Positions 51,419 through 61,462 of a stretch of 64,000 nucleotides of DNA are shown piece by piece. The DNA is from an uncultured Cytophagales bacterium (lineage in GTDB: Bacteria > Bacteroidota > Bacteroidia > Cytophagales > Thermoflexibacteraceae), in assembly GCA_938039675.1 (NCBI GenBank), contig CALHUI010000015.1:124001-188000 (forward strand). Direction: 5' to 3'. The notes below the pieces were generated by a model, which saw only the letters and a program-made list of their open reading frames with translations, searched no databases and had not been told where the DNA came from. Position numbers and translations under genes: made by a program. The first letter of the stretch is position 1. The number at the start of each line of letters is the position of its first letter.

Positions 51419-52237
51419 TTAACGTGTATTACCTTTGTAGGGCGATTTGTTGTAGAACTCCATTGCTTTGGGAATCAAGGAGTTTAAGTGGTTGATACGT
51501 GTTTGGCTGGACGGGTGCGTAGATAAAAATTCGGGGGGAGCATTGCGATTAGTTGCTGCCATGCGTTCCCAAAATTTGGGTGCTTCCCGCGGGTCGTAAC
51601 CAGCATAAGCAGAAAACATCAACCCGATTTCATCAGCCTCCGACTCTTGCTTGCGGCTAAATGGCAGCAGGACACCCACCTGAGTACCAATGCCATAAGC
51701 GGCCATCCATGCTGCTTGGGTTTCACGCGGTTTATTACTGAGTGCCACGGCTAAGCCCACTTGACCAACCATTGCTAAAATATTTTGGCTCATCCTTTCA
51801 TCGCCATGCCCGGCAATAGCATGTGCAATTTCATGCCCCATTACTACGGCAAGCCCGTCTTCATCTTTACATACAGGTAATATACCTGTATAGATGACTA
51901 CCTTTCCACCGGGCATACACCATGCATTAATCTGCTCACTTTCAACCAGATTGAATTCCCAATTGAAACCATTCAGGCGGTCTGACATGTTCATTTCTGC
52001 CATGTACTTTTCTACGGACTCCTTGATGCGCAACCCTACTCGTTTGACGGTTGCAGAAGCCTGTGCATTGGTAGAAAGGCGATTTTGTTGCAGAAACTGA
52101 CTGTATTGAGTGGCACTTATAGCGAGCAGTTCACTCTGCGGAATCAGGCTGAGTTGCTTTCTACCTGTAACAGGCACGGTTTGGCAGGCCGCCATCAAAA
52201 GAAATATGAAAACAATAGTGTTTGTTAAAAGCCTCAT
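51419..52237 (-). CDS. M48-family metalloprotease lipoprotein
   Basis: Zinc protease of 272 residues with a lipoprotein signal (LMAAC, Cys18) followed by TGRKQLSLI, a motif of LoiP/YggG-type M48 proteases. Zinc site HEIAH at 135-139 and third ligand in KQESEADEIG; WCMPGGKVVIYTG and FLSTHPSSQTRI complete the family pattern. Likely removes damaged envelope proteins. It is a second M48 member besides the non-lipoprotein one at 22.4 kb. It converges with the OmpA/PD40 gene, 5 nt apart. Confidence 0.88.
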   Translation of the reverse strand: MRLLTNTIVFIFLLMAACQTVPVTGRKQLSLIPQSELLAISATQYSQFLQQNRLSTNAQASATVKRVGLRIKESVEKYMAEMNMSDRLNGFNWEFNLVESEQINAWCMPGGKVVIYTGILPVCKDEDGLAVVMGHEIAHAIAGHGDERMSQNILAMVGQVGLAVALSNKPRETQAAWMAAYGIGTQVGVLLPFSRKQESEADEIGLMFSAYAGYDPREAPKFWERMAATNRNAPPEFLSTHPSSQTRINHLNSLIPKAMEFYNKSPYKGNTR

Positions 52238-52289
52238 GGCAGTAGTGATATGGTTTCTTTTTACTTATGTGCAATTTTATCGCCAAGTT

Positions 52290-53306
52290 TTATGGCAGGC
52301 AAGCATATTGGCTAATAGTTACATCCACATGGTTATCTACTTGAATATCAGGGATGAATTGGGTTTTGGCAATCAGTTGCCAGCCCTTTCCTGCAATGGT
52401 ATATTCGCAATAACTGCCAAAGAAGCGGATTTTTTTTACTACTCCCTCACCCTGAGACGGAGATGTCGGCGCAAGGTGGATACTCTCCGGCCTGATACAT
52501 ATATTGGCCACAGGAAAGTTTATATGAGGCGGTTTGATAAAGTTGCCTAAAGGAGATTGCAAAACTGTTCCATCGTGTACCGGTATGAGATTGGCTTTTC
52601 CCAGAAATATGGCAACGTACTCATTTGCAGGTTCATAGTATAAACTTTGCGGTTTGCCATATTGCTGAAGCACACCTTCTTTAAGGACGGCAATCCGGTC
52701 AGCAGTTGCCAGCGTATCGCGCGTATCGTGTGTAACAAACAGCGTCGTGATATTTAAATTGTTCAGCAAATCAAACAGTTCATCGCGCACTTGGTCTTTC
52801 AACAACTCATCCAAATTGCTGAAAGGCTCATCCAGCAAAAGCAATTCGGGACGAGGGGCAAGTGCACGTGCAATGGCTACTCTTTGCTGTTGTCCGCCTG
52901 ACAGTTGATGCGGGTATCGCTTTTCGTATCCGGTCAGGCCAACTAATTCCAACACCTCTCCCATGCGCTTTTTTTGCAGCGACTTATCCTCTGAAAGTCC
53001 AAAACACACATTATCTGCAACATTCAGGTGCGGGAAAAGCGCATAATCTTGAAAAACCATGCCGATTTTTCGCTTTTCGGGTTTGAGCCATTTGGTAGGA
53101 GAAGCTACCACCCTACCCCCTATGCTAATGCTGCCTTTTTGTGATTTTTCTAATCCTGCTATTAACCTGAGCAAAGTTGTTTTACCACAACCGCTTTCAC
53201 CTATGATTGCGACCAAATCACCCTTTTGCACGTCGAGGCTGACTGCTTTGAGGGCAGGTTGAGAAGCATTTGGGTAAGTAACGGATACATCTTCAATCCT
53301 TAACAT
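52290..53306 (-). CDS. ABC transporter ATP-binding protein, FbpC-like
   Basis: A 338-residue ABC ATPase: Walker A GESGCGKTTLL, Q-loop VFQDYALFPHLNV, signature LSGGQQQRVAIARALAP, Walker B LLLLDEPFSNLD and H-loop VTHD. A C-terminal TOBE-type domain (about 240-338) has NICIRPESIHL and FGSYCEYTI. The closest look is to iron(III) (FbpC) or polyamine importers. No permease or binding protein is nearby, so the partners must be encoded elsewhere. I start at MLRIEDVSVTYP; ATG 53318 is possible. It overlaps the end of the GT2 gene by 14 bases. Confidence 0.85.
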   Translation of the reverse strand: MLRIEDVSVTYPNASQPALKAVSLDVQKGDLVAIIGESGCGKTTLLRLIAGLEKSQKGSISIGGRVVASPTKWLKPEKRKIGMVFQDYALFPHLNVADNVCFGLSEDKSLQKKRMGEVLELVGLTGYEKRYPHQLSGGQQQRVAIARALAPRPELLLLDEPFSNLDELLKDQVRDELFDLLNNLNITTLFVTHDTRDTLATADRIAVLKEGVLQQYGKPQSLYYEPANEYVAIFLGKANLIPVHDGTVLQSPLGNFIKPPHINFPVANICIRPESIHLAPTSPSQGEGVVKKIRFFGSYCEYTIAGKGWQLIAKTQFIPDIQVDNHVDVTISQYACLP

Positions 53307-54288
53307 GGTCGGCTGCATCAAAATTAGAGCGTTCCGCTATCACATAATCGTTTCGGTTGGGTGAGGCAAGCGAAATCATTTCAGCCAAAAATCCCGCTAA
53401 AAACAATTGCGTGCCGATGATGGCGGCGGTTAATGCCAAAAAAAACAGCGGCTGATCTACCACATCGCGTGGCGGCGGCATCCCCGGCTGCGATTTGATA
53501 AACTTTTCAAGTGTCAGGAAAAATGCTATTCCACCGCCCAATAAAAACACCAACAGCCCGATAGTACCAAAAAAGTGCATCGGTCGTTTGCGGAATTTGC
53601 CCACAAAGACAATAGACATCAAATCCAAAAAGCCGTAAATAAACCGTTCCAGACCAAACTTGGTTACACCGTATTTTCGGGGGCGATGTTCTACTACCTT
53701 CTCTCCTATTTTTTTAAACCCAACCCACTTGGCAAGCAATGGTATGTAGCGATGCATTTCGCCATATACTTCAATATTTTTTACAACTGCCTGCCGATAG
53801 GCTTTAAGCCCACAGTTAAAATCATGCAAATAAATACCTGATACCTTTCGTGTGGCTGCATTAAAAAGTTTGGTCGGGATGGTTTTACTAAGCGGGTCGT
53901 ATCGTTTCTTTTTCCAGCCTGATACCATGTCAAATTTATCTTTGACAATCATCTCGTACAGTGCCGGTATCTCGTCGGGGCTGTCTTGCATGTCGGCATC
54001 CATCGTAATGACTACCTCGCCCCGAGCAGCGCGGAAGCCTACATGGAGCGCAGCAGATTTGCCGTAGTTGCGGCGGAATGAAATCCCTCTGACAGCAGTA
54101 TTTCCTTCCCCAATCTGCTTAATAACCTCCCATGTGCGGTCTGTGCTGCCATCGTCAATGATAATTACTTCATAAGCAAAGCGATTTGCCTGCATGACCC
54201 TGTCAATCCACGCACATAACTCCGGTAGGGATTCGTCTTCGTTGTAGGCAGGAATGACGACGGAAATATCTGTTTTGCTTGTGTTCAT
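53293..54288 (-). CDS. Membrane glycosyltransferase family 2, DPM1/ArnC type
   Basis: A 331-residue GT2 enzyme with a cytoplasmic catalytic domain (ISVVIPAYNEDESLPEL, IIIDDGSTDRTWE, ITMDADMQDSPDEIP, SGWKKKRYDP) and two C-terminal transmembrane helices (about 232-260 and 278-310). Such enzymes transfer a sugar to a polyprenyl phosphate. The adjacent GT-C-like gene, whose stop directly precedes this start, could use the lipid-linked sugar. The sugar and acceptor are not known. Confidence 0.88.
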   Translation of the reverse strand: MNTSKTDISVVIPAYNEDESLPELCAWIDRVMQANRFAYEVIIIDDGSTDRTWEVIKQIGEGNTAVRGISFRRNYGKSAALHVGFRAARGEVVITMDADMQDSPDEIPALYEMIVKDKFDMVSGWKKKRYDPLSKTIPTKLFNAATRKVSGIYLHDFNCGLKAYRQAVVKNIEVYGEMHRYIPLLAKWVGFKKIGEKVVEHRPRKYGVTKFGLERFIYGFLDLMSIVFVGKFRKRPMHFFGTIGLLVFLLGGGIAFFLTLEKFIKSQPGMPPPRDVVDQPLFFLALTAAIIGTQLFLAGFLAEMISLASPNRNDYVIAERSNFDAADHVKD

Positions 54289-55836
54289 TTATCTGTTTTT
54301 CTTGCGATAGTGTACCAAGCGCCAAAAGGTATATCGTTCGTAATCGTTAGGATTGAACCAACTTTGATGTTCCTTTATGAATAAACGCTCAATAAACGGC
54401 ATAATGACAATATCGTGAATTTGACTTTTGTCCGTTTGCGCAAATGAGGCATTCAGTGACATCATGGCGTTAATCCGTTGCTGTGCTGTCTCGTCATATT
54501 CATAAGGTGGAAATACCGGTAATATATGAATGTCTTGTTTGCCGTACAGCGAATGGAAAATTGACCGAAAATCCGGTGCCCAGACGTAGCGTTCGATTGG
54601 ATTGCTGACAAGGAGCAACTTGTCTTGTTTATTGCTTTGAGAAACAACGGATTGTATTACCCCTTCGGTAGCTTCGCAGGTACTTACGTAGTTTCGCAAT
54701 TGCCTGAATGCTTGCTCAGGGTTGTCCGAAATTTTGGGCAACATTTCCGCTCCGATGCTCATCAGCAACATCAATGTATAAAAATTATACAATTTAATGT
54801 TGTCTTGCAAAGCATTCAGCATCAAAGCTAATACAAAAGCCGAAGCAAACAAGGCAGGAAACAAATAGCGCGTTACCCAGCCTGACTGTGCATGAAGAAT
54901 CACTTGAGGTAACAATATGGCTACTAAAAAAAGCGACAGTATTAGGAAGTTTTTATTTTTCAGATACGAAAATATGGTATCTTTTTGCAAAAAGTTTAAC
55001 AACAAAAATATGCCGCTGAAAAGATAGATGTATAGCTCATTAGTAGCAAAAAAATCTAAAAACACTCTGATATAAGTACTAACAGAAGTTTTAACAGATA
55101 CACCCACCCCTCGTGCACTCGCACCAAGATACAAAATGATGTAAGCAATTTCTGCCAAGAATATCAAAGTCGTAGGAATGGCAAGCGGCAGAGACTTTAC
55201 AATCAGTTGTTGCCACGTCCAACTCGCGTGGATAGTATTTAACCGCCACACGTAAAAAAGCACAAAAGCAGGTAACAGCAATATAAAACTTTCTTTGGAA
55301 AGCGTAGTAGCAATTATGCTCAAAAACGAAAGTACTAACCATTTGATGCTGTTGCGATTAGCAGCAATGGTAAGGCAAAGAAAAGTTAATGAAGTAAAAA
55401 ATACCCCCACAGGCTCACCGCACATGTTGTACCATATCCAAAACTGTGTGCCAAACATGAGCACCGACGGAAATAACAAAGCAGTGCGCCGCGACCACCC
55501 CATATGTATGGCAGTTAGATAAAGCATGAAGAAAGATGAAGTGCCCAACAACATAAAAAACGCTCTGATGCCTATCATGTTTGCGCCAAAAAACTTAGCA
55601 AAAAATGCAAATATGATATAGCCCCAGAGGCCGAATCCTGACTTATTAAATAAGACATTGTTAAAAATTTTTTCTAAGTCCTGCAAGAAATTTTTTCCGT
55701 TTTGGTAATAAACATCTATTCCTAGACTTGCGTAAGGGTCGATGTCCGGATGTAAGCCTGCTGTGAGCAACCCCGTTGCATAGAAGAATGCAATCCATAC
55801 TATCAAAATGATGCCAAATACCTGTAAGGTTTTCAT
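54289..55836 (-). CDS. Multi-span membrane protein, GT-C glycosyltransferase-like
   Basis: A 515-residue protein with about 10-12 transmembrane helices in its first 370 residues and a soluble C-terminal part of 140 residues (RYVWAPDFRSIFHSLYGKQD, ending LVHYRKKNR). A short acidic extracytoplasmic loop after helix one (GLHPDIDPYASLGIDVYY) is where GT-C enzymes carry their catalytic acidic residues. No exact family is assigned. Its stop directly abuts the GT2 start and the PfkB gene lies 11 nt upstream, so all three are in one run. Confidence 0.65.
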   Translation of the reverse strand: MKTLQVFGIILIVWIAFFYATGLLTAGLHPDIDPYASLGIDVYYQNGKNFLQDLEKIFNNVLFNKSGFGLWGYIIFAFFAKFFGANMIGIRAFFMLLGTSSFFMLYLTAIHMGWSRRTALLFPSVLMFGTQFWIWYNMCGEPVGVFFTSLTFLCLTIAANRNSIKWLVLSFLSIIATTLSKESFILLLPAFVLFYVWRLNTIHASWTWQQLIVKSLPLAIPTTLIFLAEIAYIILYLGASARGVGVSVKTSVSTYIRVFLDFFATNELYIYLFSGIFLLLNFLQKDTIFSYLKNKNFLILSLFLVAILLPQVILHAQSGWVTRYLFPALFASAFVLALMLNALQDNIKLYNFYTLMLLMSIGAEMLPKISDNPEQAFRQLRNYVSTCEATEGVIQSVVSQSNKQDKLLLVSNPIERYVWAPDFRSIFHSLYGKQDIHILPVFPPYEYDETAQQRINAMMSLNASFAQTDKSQIHDIVIMPFIERLFIKEHQSWFNPNDYERYTFWRLVHYRKKNR

Positions 55837-55847
55837 GTCAGCAGAAA

Positions 55848-56759
55848 TTAAACAATCCTAACCAACTCATGAAACTGTGCCGCACGTTCTTCTATTTCGC
55901 TGTACGACAAGCCGATGATGCGCTCAAGTCCGAATTTTTCTACGCAGAATGATGCCATTGCCGAGCCATAAATAATGCCGCGTTTCATGCTTTCAAAAGA
56001 GTAATCTTTGATTTTGGCAAGGTAGCCGACAAAGCCTCCCGCGAAGGTATCTCCTGCACCGGTAGGGTCAAATACTTCTTCCAGCGGCAAGGCTGGTGCA
56101 TAAAACATTTTGTCTTCACCGAATAATAAAGCTCCGTGCTCTCCTTTCTTGATAATCACATACTTAGGTCCCATCTCGTGGATGCGGCGGGCAGCTGTGC
56201 GCAGCGAATATTCCCCCGTCAGTTGGCGCGCCTCTTCGTCGTTGATGGAAAGTACATCCACCAGCGTGAGCGTGTGGCGCAACTCATTCATGGCAATATT
56301 TATCCAAAGGTTCATCGTATCCATTACAATCAGTTTTGGCCTGTTTTTCAGGCGATTAATAACTGTTGTTTGGATAGACGGGGTAAGGTTGCCCAACATC
56401 AGCACCTCGCAATCTTGGTAACTCTCGGGGATAATCGGGTCAAAATCTTCCAGTACGTTCAGCTCCGTTACCAACGTATCGCGGGTGTTCATATCGTTAT
56501 GGTAGCGGCCTGCCCAAAAAAATGATTTTTTGTCTTGTTTTACTTGCAATCCCTCTGTGTTAATACCATGCTTTTGAAAGTTGGCAATATCGGCAGGGTC
56601 AAAATCGTAGCCTACGACTGCTACCAAATTCACCTTGGGAGCAAAATAAGAAGCTGACAGCGTAATATAACTGGCAGAACCGCCAACAACTTTATCGGCT
56701 TTGCCAAACGGGGTTTCTAAAGCATCAAAGGCAACAGTGCCTACGGCAAGTAAACTCAT
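55848..56759 (-). CDS. PfkB-family sugar or nucleoside kinase
   Basis: Ribokinase-like kinase of 303 residues. Visible: MSLLAVGTVAFDALETPFG and the two-Gly motif VVGGSASYITLSAS near 24, DTMNLWINIAM near 146, VLSINDEEARQLTG near 170 and the catalytic anion-hole motif DPTGAGDTFAGGFVGYLA near 236 with Asp as the base. The group is often called sugar kinase, but substrates include ribose, adenosine and 2-keto-3-deoxygluconate. It is the first gene of the minus-strand run leading to the membrane glycosyltransferases. Confidence 0.85.
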   Translation of the reverse strand: MSLLAVGTVAFDALETPFGKADKVVGGSASYITLSASYFAPKVNLVAVVGYDFDPADIANFQKHGINTEGLQVKQDKKSFFWAGRYHNDMNTRDTLVTELNVLEDFDPIIPESYQDCEVLMLGNLTPSIQTTVINRLKNRPKLIVMDTMNLWINIAMNELRHTLTLVDVLSINDEEARQLTGEYSLRTAARRIHEMGPKYVIIKKGEHGALLFGEDKMFYAPALPLEEVFDPTGAGDTFAGGFVGYLAKIKDYSFESMKRGIIYGSAMASFCVEKFGLERIIGLSYSEIEERAAQFHELVRIV

Positions 56760-56862
56760 AAAAAGATTCTATTTTTCGGTTGTGGATGCGAAGTTAAGCA
56801 ATACGCAGCAAACTCAAAGGTGTTAATAATTATGAATCAAAATCAATTTTAAGTGATTTTTC

Positions 56863-56893
56863 TTGTCGGTACGTAGCTGATTTGTTACCTTTG
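56863..56893 (+). promoter_or_regulatory. Promoter of parE
   Basis: TTG at 56863-56865, a 20-nt spacer and TACCTTTG at 56886-56893 match the Bacteroidota consensus. The ATG is 49 nt further on. Confidence 0.6.
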
Positions 56894-56942
56894 CAAAGCA
56901 GCAAGCAAACTGTGTTGGTTTGTGCTCAACCGATATTAAGAC

Positions 56943-58817
56943 ATGGCAACAGCAACCGCATATACCGAAGACAGTATAAAGTCCTTAGACTGGCGCGAAC
57001 ATATCCGCCTGCGCCCGGGCATGTACATAGGTAAGCTCGGCGACGGCTCAGCGCACGACGACGGCATTTATGTACTCGTCAAAGAAATTATAGACAACAG
57101 TATTGACGAGCACATGATGGGACATGGCAAACAAATTGACATTACCATCACCGACCGCCGCGTAACGGTGCGCGACTACGGGCGTGGCATCCCCTTGGGA
57201 AAAGTCATAGACTGCGTAAGCAAGATTAATACAGGCGGTAAATACGACAGCGGCGCGTTTCAAAAGTCTGTCGGATTGAACGGTGTGGGTACTAAGGCCG
57301 TTAATGCACTTTGCTCCTATTTTAGTGTGGAGTCATTCCGCGATGGCCAATCCAAAAAGGCAGAATTTGCCTGTGGTGAACTGATATACGACCACCCAAT
57401 CACTAAAACCATTGAAAAAAACGGCACAAGGGTTGTTTTTGAGCCCGATAACACCATTTTCAAGCATTATCACTTCATCCCTGAGTTTTTAGAAGACCAA
57501 ATTTGGAACTATGCATTCTTGAATGCCGGTCTTACCATTCATTACAATGGCCAAAAATATTTCTCCAAAAATGGTTTGGCCGACCTGCTCAGCCGCAAAA
57601 CCAATGAGGAAGATATGCGCTACCCTATCATCCACCTGCGCGGTGATGATATAGAAGTAGCAATGACACACACCGGCCAGTACGGGGAAGAGTATTACTC
57701 ATTTGTCAATGGACAGCACACTACGCAAGGCGGTACGCATTTGGCCGCTTTCCGCGAAGCTGTTGTGAAAACCCTCCGCGATTTTTACAAAAAACAGTTT
57801 GAAGCCTCCGATATTCGCGCCTCCATTGTTGGTGCCATTGCCATTCGCGTACAGGATCCCGTTTTTGAGTCGCAAACCAAAACCAAATTAGGTAGCGAAA
57901 ATATTGCTCCGGATGGTGTTACTATCCGAAAGTTTGTCAATGACTTCGTCAGCAAAGCCTTAGACGATTACCTGCACAAACATCCGGACGTAGCCGATGC
58001 TTTGCTGAAACGCATTTTGCAGTCGGAACGTGAACGCAAAGACATTGCAGGTATTAAAAAACTTGCCAACGAACGCGCCAAGAAAGCCAACCTGCACAAC
58101 AAAAAACTGCGCGATTGCCGTTTGCACTTCAACGAAGGCAAAGACGAGCGGCGTTTTGATTCTACCCTCTTTATTACCGAGGGCGATTCTGCCAGCGGCA
58201 GCCTGACCAAAGCCCGCGACGTGCAGACCCAAGCAGTGTTCAGCCTGCGCGGTAAGCCGCTGAACTGCTTCGGCATGACCAAAAAAATCGTTTACGAAAA
58301 CGAGGAGTTCAATTTGCTGCAACACGCACTGAATATTGAAGACGGCTTAGAAGGATTGCGTTATAACAAAATCGTTATTGCAACCGATGCCGACGTAGAC
58401 GGTATGCACATCCGACTGCTGCTACTTACCTTCTTCCTACAATTTTTTCCTGATTTGGTGAAAAACGGACACATTTATATTCTGGAAACGCCCCTTTTTC
58501 GCGTGCGAAACCAACAAAAAACCATTTATTGCTATTCGGAAGAGGAGAAACAGGCTGCTATCAAGGAATTGGGAGGCAAACCCGAAATCACCCGCTTCAA
58601 AGGTTTAGGTGAAATTTCTCCTGATGAATTTGGTCGTTTTATCGGTGAGGATATGCGTTTAGAGCCGATTATTCTCAAAAAAGATACCCCCATCAATAAA
58701 TTGCTTGCCTATTACATGGGCAAAAACAGTCCTGAACGCCAGCAGTTTATCATTGATAATCTGCGGATTGAAATGGATTCGCCCGTTCTGCCCGATGCGA
58801 AAGAAGAAGCGGCATAA
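56943..58817 (+). CDS. parE: DNA topoisomerase IV subunit B (GyrB/ParE type)
   Basis: ATPase subunit of a type IIA topoisomerase that decatenates chromosomes. The 624-residue length and the gene's separation from any gyrA partner fit ParE-type proteins. N-terminal GHKL ATPase: [31 protein letters not shown] (catalytic Glu), [25 protein letters not shown] and the transducer Lys in [11 protein letters not shown]. The TOPRIM domain has [16 protein letters not shown] and [18 protein letters not shown], followed by [12 protein letters not shown]. GyrB versus ParE cannot be fully settled here. parC is not next to it. Confidence 0.9.
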   Translation: MATATAYTEDSIKSLDWREHIRLRPGMYIGKLGDGSAHDDGIYVLVKEIIDNSIDEHMMGHGKQIDITITDRRVTVRDYGRGIPLGKVIDCVSKINTGGKYDSGAFQKSVGLNGVGTKAVNALCSYFSVESFRDGQSKKAEFACGELIYDHPITKTIEKNGTRVVFEPDNTIFKHYHFIPEFLEDQIWNYAFLNAGLTIHYNGQKYFSKNGLADLLSRKTNEEDMRYPIIHLRGDDIEVAMTHTGQYGEEYYSFVNGQHTTQGGTHLAAFREAVVKTLRDFYKKQFEASDIRASIVGAIAIRVQDPVFESQTKTKLGSENIAPDGVTIRKFVNDFVSKALDDYLHKHPDVADALLKRILQSERERKDIAGIKKLANERAKKANLHNKKLRDCRLHFNEGKDERRFDSTLFITEGDSASGSLTKARDVQTQAVFSLRGKPLNCFGMTKKIVYENEEFNLLQHALNIEDGLEGLRYNKIVIATDADVDGMHIRLLLLTFFLQFFPDLVKNGHIYILETPLFRVRNQQKTIYCYSEEEKQAAIKELGGKPEITRFKGLGEISPDEFGRFIGEDMRLEPIILKKDTPINKLLAYYMGKNSPERQQFIIDNLRIEMDSPVLPDAKEEAA

Positions 58818-58934
58818 TACTTGCGACCTGATAAAAAACGTTTTTTTCAAAAGATGCTTTGTCTTTCTGACGTAGTTTTTCGGTCGGCTGTTAAATTACT
58901 CATCTGCGATGTAGAACTTCAAAGAATCCATACC

Positions 58935-60050
58935 TTAGAGGATAATAAATCTTTTCCCGGGTAAGGATTTTACAAGTCCCTGAAATTCAAGGCTTAGCAG
59001 TACCACAGCTGCTTGCGATACGCCAAGGCCGCTTTGCCAGCCCAAATCGTCTAAGTGCATTTCGCCATGCTGTTTCAGCAGGCTATATATTTCTGCCTCT
59101 TCTTTGGCTAAATTCAGAACACTTGCTTGATGCAATTTTACGGTTGATTTGCTTGCCTGTCCTTGGGTTTTATTGTGCCAGTTCATGGCGGCTGCCATTG
59201 CTTCTACAGAGGTAAAAATATGTGCCTTGTGGTTCTGAATCAGATAGTTACAACCTTCTGAATAGGTTTGTCCCAAATTACCCGGCACGGCAAATACCTC
59301 GCGGTTGTACTGATTGGCATACTCTGCCGTGATAAGCGCCCCTCCTTTGGCAGCAGCTTCAACCACGATAACAGCATCTGAAAGGGCAGCTATGATGCGG
59401 TTTCGGTTGGGGAAATGAGGCGCTGCGGGCGATGTTCCAAAGGTGTATTCTGTTAAAAGTCCGCCGTTGGCAATCATCTGACGGGCTGTGGAGGCGTGCT
59501 CATGCGGGTAAATGCGGTCTAAACCACTTCCCATTATGCCAATGGTCGGCAAGTCATATTTGAGTGCCTCGCGATGTGCAATAATGTCAATACCGTAAGC
59601 AAGTCCACTTATAACAGTTGCTTTCAGCGGCTGCAATTGGGCAATGATTTGCTCGGTAATGGCTTTGCCATACTTGGTTGCCTTGCGTGTACCCACTATA
59701 CCTACCATTACGGATGCGTTCAAATCGGCATTGCCTTGCCAATAGATGACTGCGGGAGCATCTGCAAACTGCCTGAGCCGCAGCGGGTAATTGGCATCGG
59801 TATAGAATAACAATTTGGCCTGCTCTTTTTCGGCTTGTTTCAGTATCGACTCTGCTTTTTTGAGGGCTTCCATCTGATGTTCACTAATCAGTTGGGCAAT
59901 TTTTTCGCCGATGTTAGGTATTCTGAGAAGTTTTCCCTTGCTGATTTTAAAAACCTGCTCGGCAGAACCGCAATAACTTACAAGTTGCTTTGCCAACACG
60001 CTCCCGATTTGGGGAATGAATGACAAAGCAACTTCGTAAAGTGTAGCCAT
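58935..60050 (-). CDS. dprA: DNA processing protein DprA
   Basis: Protects incoming single-stranded DNA and loads RecA during natural transformation. The 371 residues contain an N-terminal helix-hairpin-helix region (LRIPNIGEKIAQLI), the Rossmann-like DprA core with VGIVGTRKATKYGKAI near 114, VISGLAYGIDIIAHREALKY near 145, GSGLDRIYPHEH, LLTEYTFGTSPAAPHFPNRNRIIAALSDAVIVVEAA near 205 and GGALITAEYANQYNREVFAVPG, and a C-terminal winged helix (about 310-371). The start MATLYEV fits best; MIMATL two codons earlier is possible. It follows hisD on the minus strand after 10 nt. Confidence 0.92.
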   Translation of the reverse strand: MATLYEVALSFIPQIGSVLAKQLVSYCGSAEQVFKISKGKLLRIPNIGEKIAQLISEHQMEALKKAESILKQAEKEQAKLLFYTDANYPLRLRQFADAPAVIYWQGNADLNASVMVGIVGTRKATKYGKAITEQIIAQLQPLKATVISGLAYGIDIIAHREALKYDLPTIGIMGSGLDRIYPHEHASTARQMIANGGLLTEYTFGTSPAAPHFPNRNRIIAALSDAVIVVEAAAKGGALITAEYANQYNREVFAVPGNLGQTYSEGCNYLIQNHKAHIFTSVEAMAAAMNWHNKTQGQASKSTVKLHQASVLNLAKEEAEIYSLLKQHGEMHLDDLGWQSGLGVSQAAVVLLSLEFQGLVKSLPGKRFIIL

Positions 60051-60060
60051 AATCATCTGA

Positions 60061-61386
60061 TTAGTTGTCGGAAGAGATTATTTCAACAGGCTCGACAGGC
60101 TGATTGGCAAGGTATTGCAATCGGATAGTTACAGCTTGTCTGTGAGCATGCAGTTGCTCGGCTTCGGCCATGGTTTCCACTATCGGTCCGATATTGCGCA
60201 ATCCTTCTTCGGAAATCTGCTGATAGGTAATTTTTTTTACAAAACTATCTACCGAAACACCTGCGATGGCGCGCGCATAGCCATTGGTTGGCAGTGTGTG
60301 GTTGGTGCCGGAAGCGTAATCACCGGCGGCTTCGGGAGTGTAGTGCCCCAAAAATACAGAACCGGCGTTGATGATTTTATTGGCCACTTCGTCAGGATTG
60401 GCAACAGACAAAATAAGGTGCTCGGCGGCATACTCATTCAACAAGTCTATGGCTTCTTCTTGATTGGCAACCACTATGCACTTGCTGTGCGTCAGCGATG
60501 CGGCGGCTAATGCACGACGCGGCAATATGCTCAACTGCTCGCGGATTTCATCTACAACATCACTTATCAGGGGTTCATGGGTTGTAACCAGCAATACGTG
60601 GCTGTCAATACCGTGCTCAGCCTGCGAAAGCAAATCGGCGGCTACAAATGCAGGATTGGCGGTGTGGTCTGCCAAAACAGCCACTTCCGATGGACCCGCC
60701 GGCATGTCAATGGCTGTTCCCCTTTTAGCAACCAACTGTTTGGCAGCAGTTACAAACTGATTGCCCGGGCCAAAAATTTTATCTACTTTGGGAATACTTT
60801 CTGTACCAAAAGCAAGGGCAGCAATGGCATGAGCTCCGCCTACTTTGTAAACTTTTTGTACACCTGCCACTTTGGCAGCAAACAAAATAGCAGGGTTGAT
60901 TTTCCCGTCGCGCCCCGGAGGAGTAACCATGACGATGCTTCTGCAACCTGCAATAACAGCCGGAGTAGCCAGCATTAAAACAGTAGAAAATAGCGGAGCA
61001 GTGCCGCCGGGTATATAAAGCCCTACTTTTTCAATCGGTACACTCTTCCGCCAACAACGCACACCGGGCATGGTTTCAACGGGTGGAAAATGTTCGTGTT
61101 GGTGCGAATGGAAGGTGTGAATATTTTGATGTGCGGTGCAGATGGCTGCTTTCAATTCATCGGAAACTAAGGTTTCGGCTTCCTCAAATTCCGCTTGTGA
61201 AACCTCAAACTGCTTAATCTTAACACCGTCAAACTTTTTGGTAAATTTAAATAAAGCAGCATCGCCGTTTTTTCTTACCTCTTTGATAATCGGCTTTACT
61301 TTTTTTTCTATTGCTTTAAGGTCTAAGGCAGGCCTTGCCACTAAATCAGGCCACTCGCTGCGAGCAGGCAATTGAAACAGTTGCAT
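60061..61386 (-). CDS. hisD: Histidinol dehydrogenase
   Basis: Zinc enzyme doing the last two NAD-linked oxidations of histidine synthesis. The 441 residues contain WRKSVPIEKVGLYIPGGTAPLFSTVLML near 108, GCRSIVMVTPPG, KVYKVGGAHAIAALAFGTESIPKVDKIFGPGNQFVTAAKQ near 182-220 and IDMPAGPSEVAVLAD with the zinc and substrate ligands (Gln/His in LSQAEHGIDS, His in ASGTNHTLPT). It is a single gene; the other his genes are not in the window. I start at MQLFQLPARSEW; the 10 codons upstream are not family-like. Confidence 0.95.
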   Translation of the reverse strand: MQLFQLPARSEWPDLVARPALDLKAIEKKVKPIIKEVRKNGDAALFKFTKKFDGVKIKQFEVSQAEFEEAETLVSDELKAAICTAHQNIHTFHSHQHEHFPPVETMPGVRCWRKSVPIEKVGLYIPGGTAPLFSTVLMLATPAVIAGCRSIVMVTPPGRDGKINPAILFAAKVAGVQKVYKVGGAHAIAALAFGTESIPKVDKIFGPGNQFVTAAKQLVAKRGTAIDMPAGPSEVAVLADHTANPAFVAADLLSQAEHGIDSHVLLVTTHEPLISDVVDEIREQLSILPRRALAAASLTHSKCIVVANQEEAIDLLNEYAAEHLILSVANPDEVANKIINAGSVFLGHYTPEAAGDYASGTNHTLPTNGYARAIAGVSVDSFVKKITYQQISEEGLRNIGPIVETMAEAEQLHAHRQAVTIRLQYLANQPVEPVEIISSDN

Positions 61387-61428
61387 GTTGAAAGAAATGT
61401 TTATGCAAATATACACTTACTTTTTAAT

Positions 61429-61436
61429 TACCTTTG
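61429..61436 (+). promoter_or_regulatory. -7 box of the YfhO-type gene
   Basis: TACCTTTG matches TAnnTTTG, 26 nt before the ATG. A -33 TTG at the right spacing is not visible. Confidence 0.45.
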
Positions 61437-61462
61437 TCTGCTAAGTATTCATTGCATATTAC

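Noticed and set aside
58833-58846. AAAAAACGTTTTTT palindrome after parE
   Set aside because: It is low complexity with almost no GC stem, so it is neither a convincing terminator nor a protein site.
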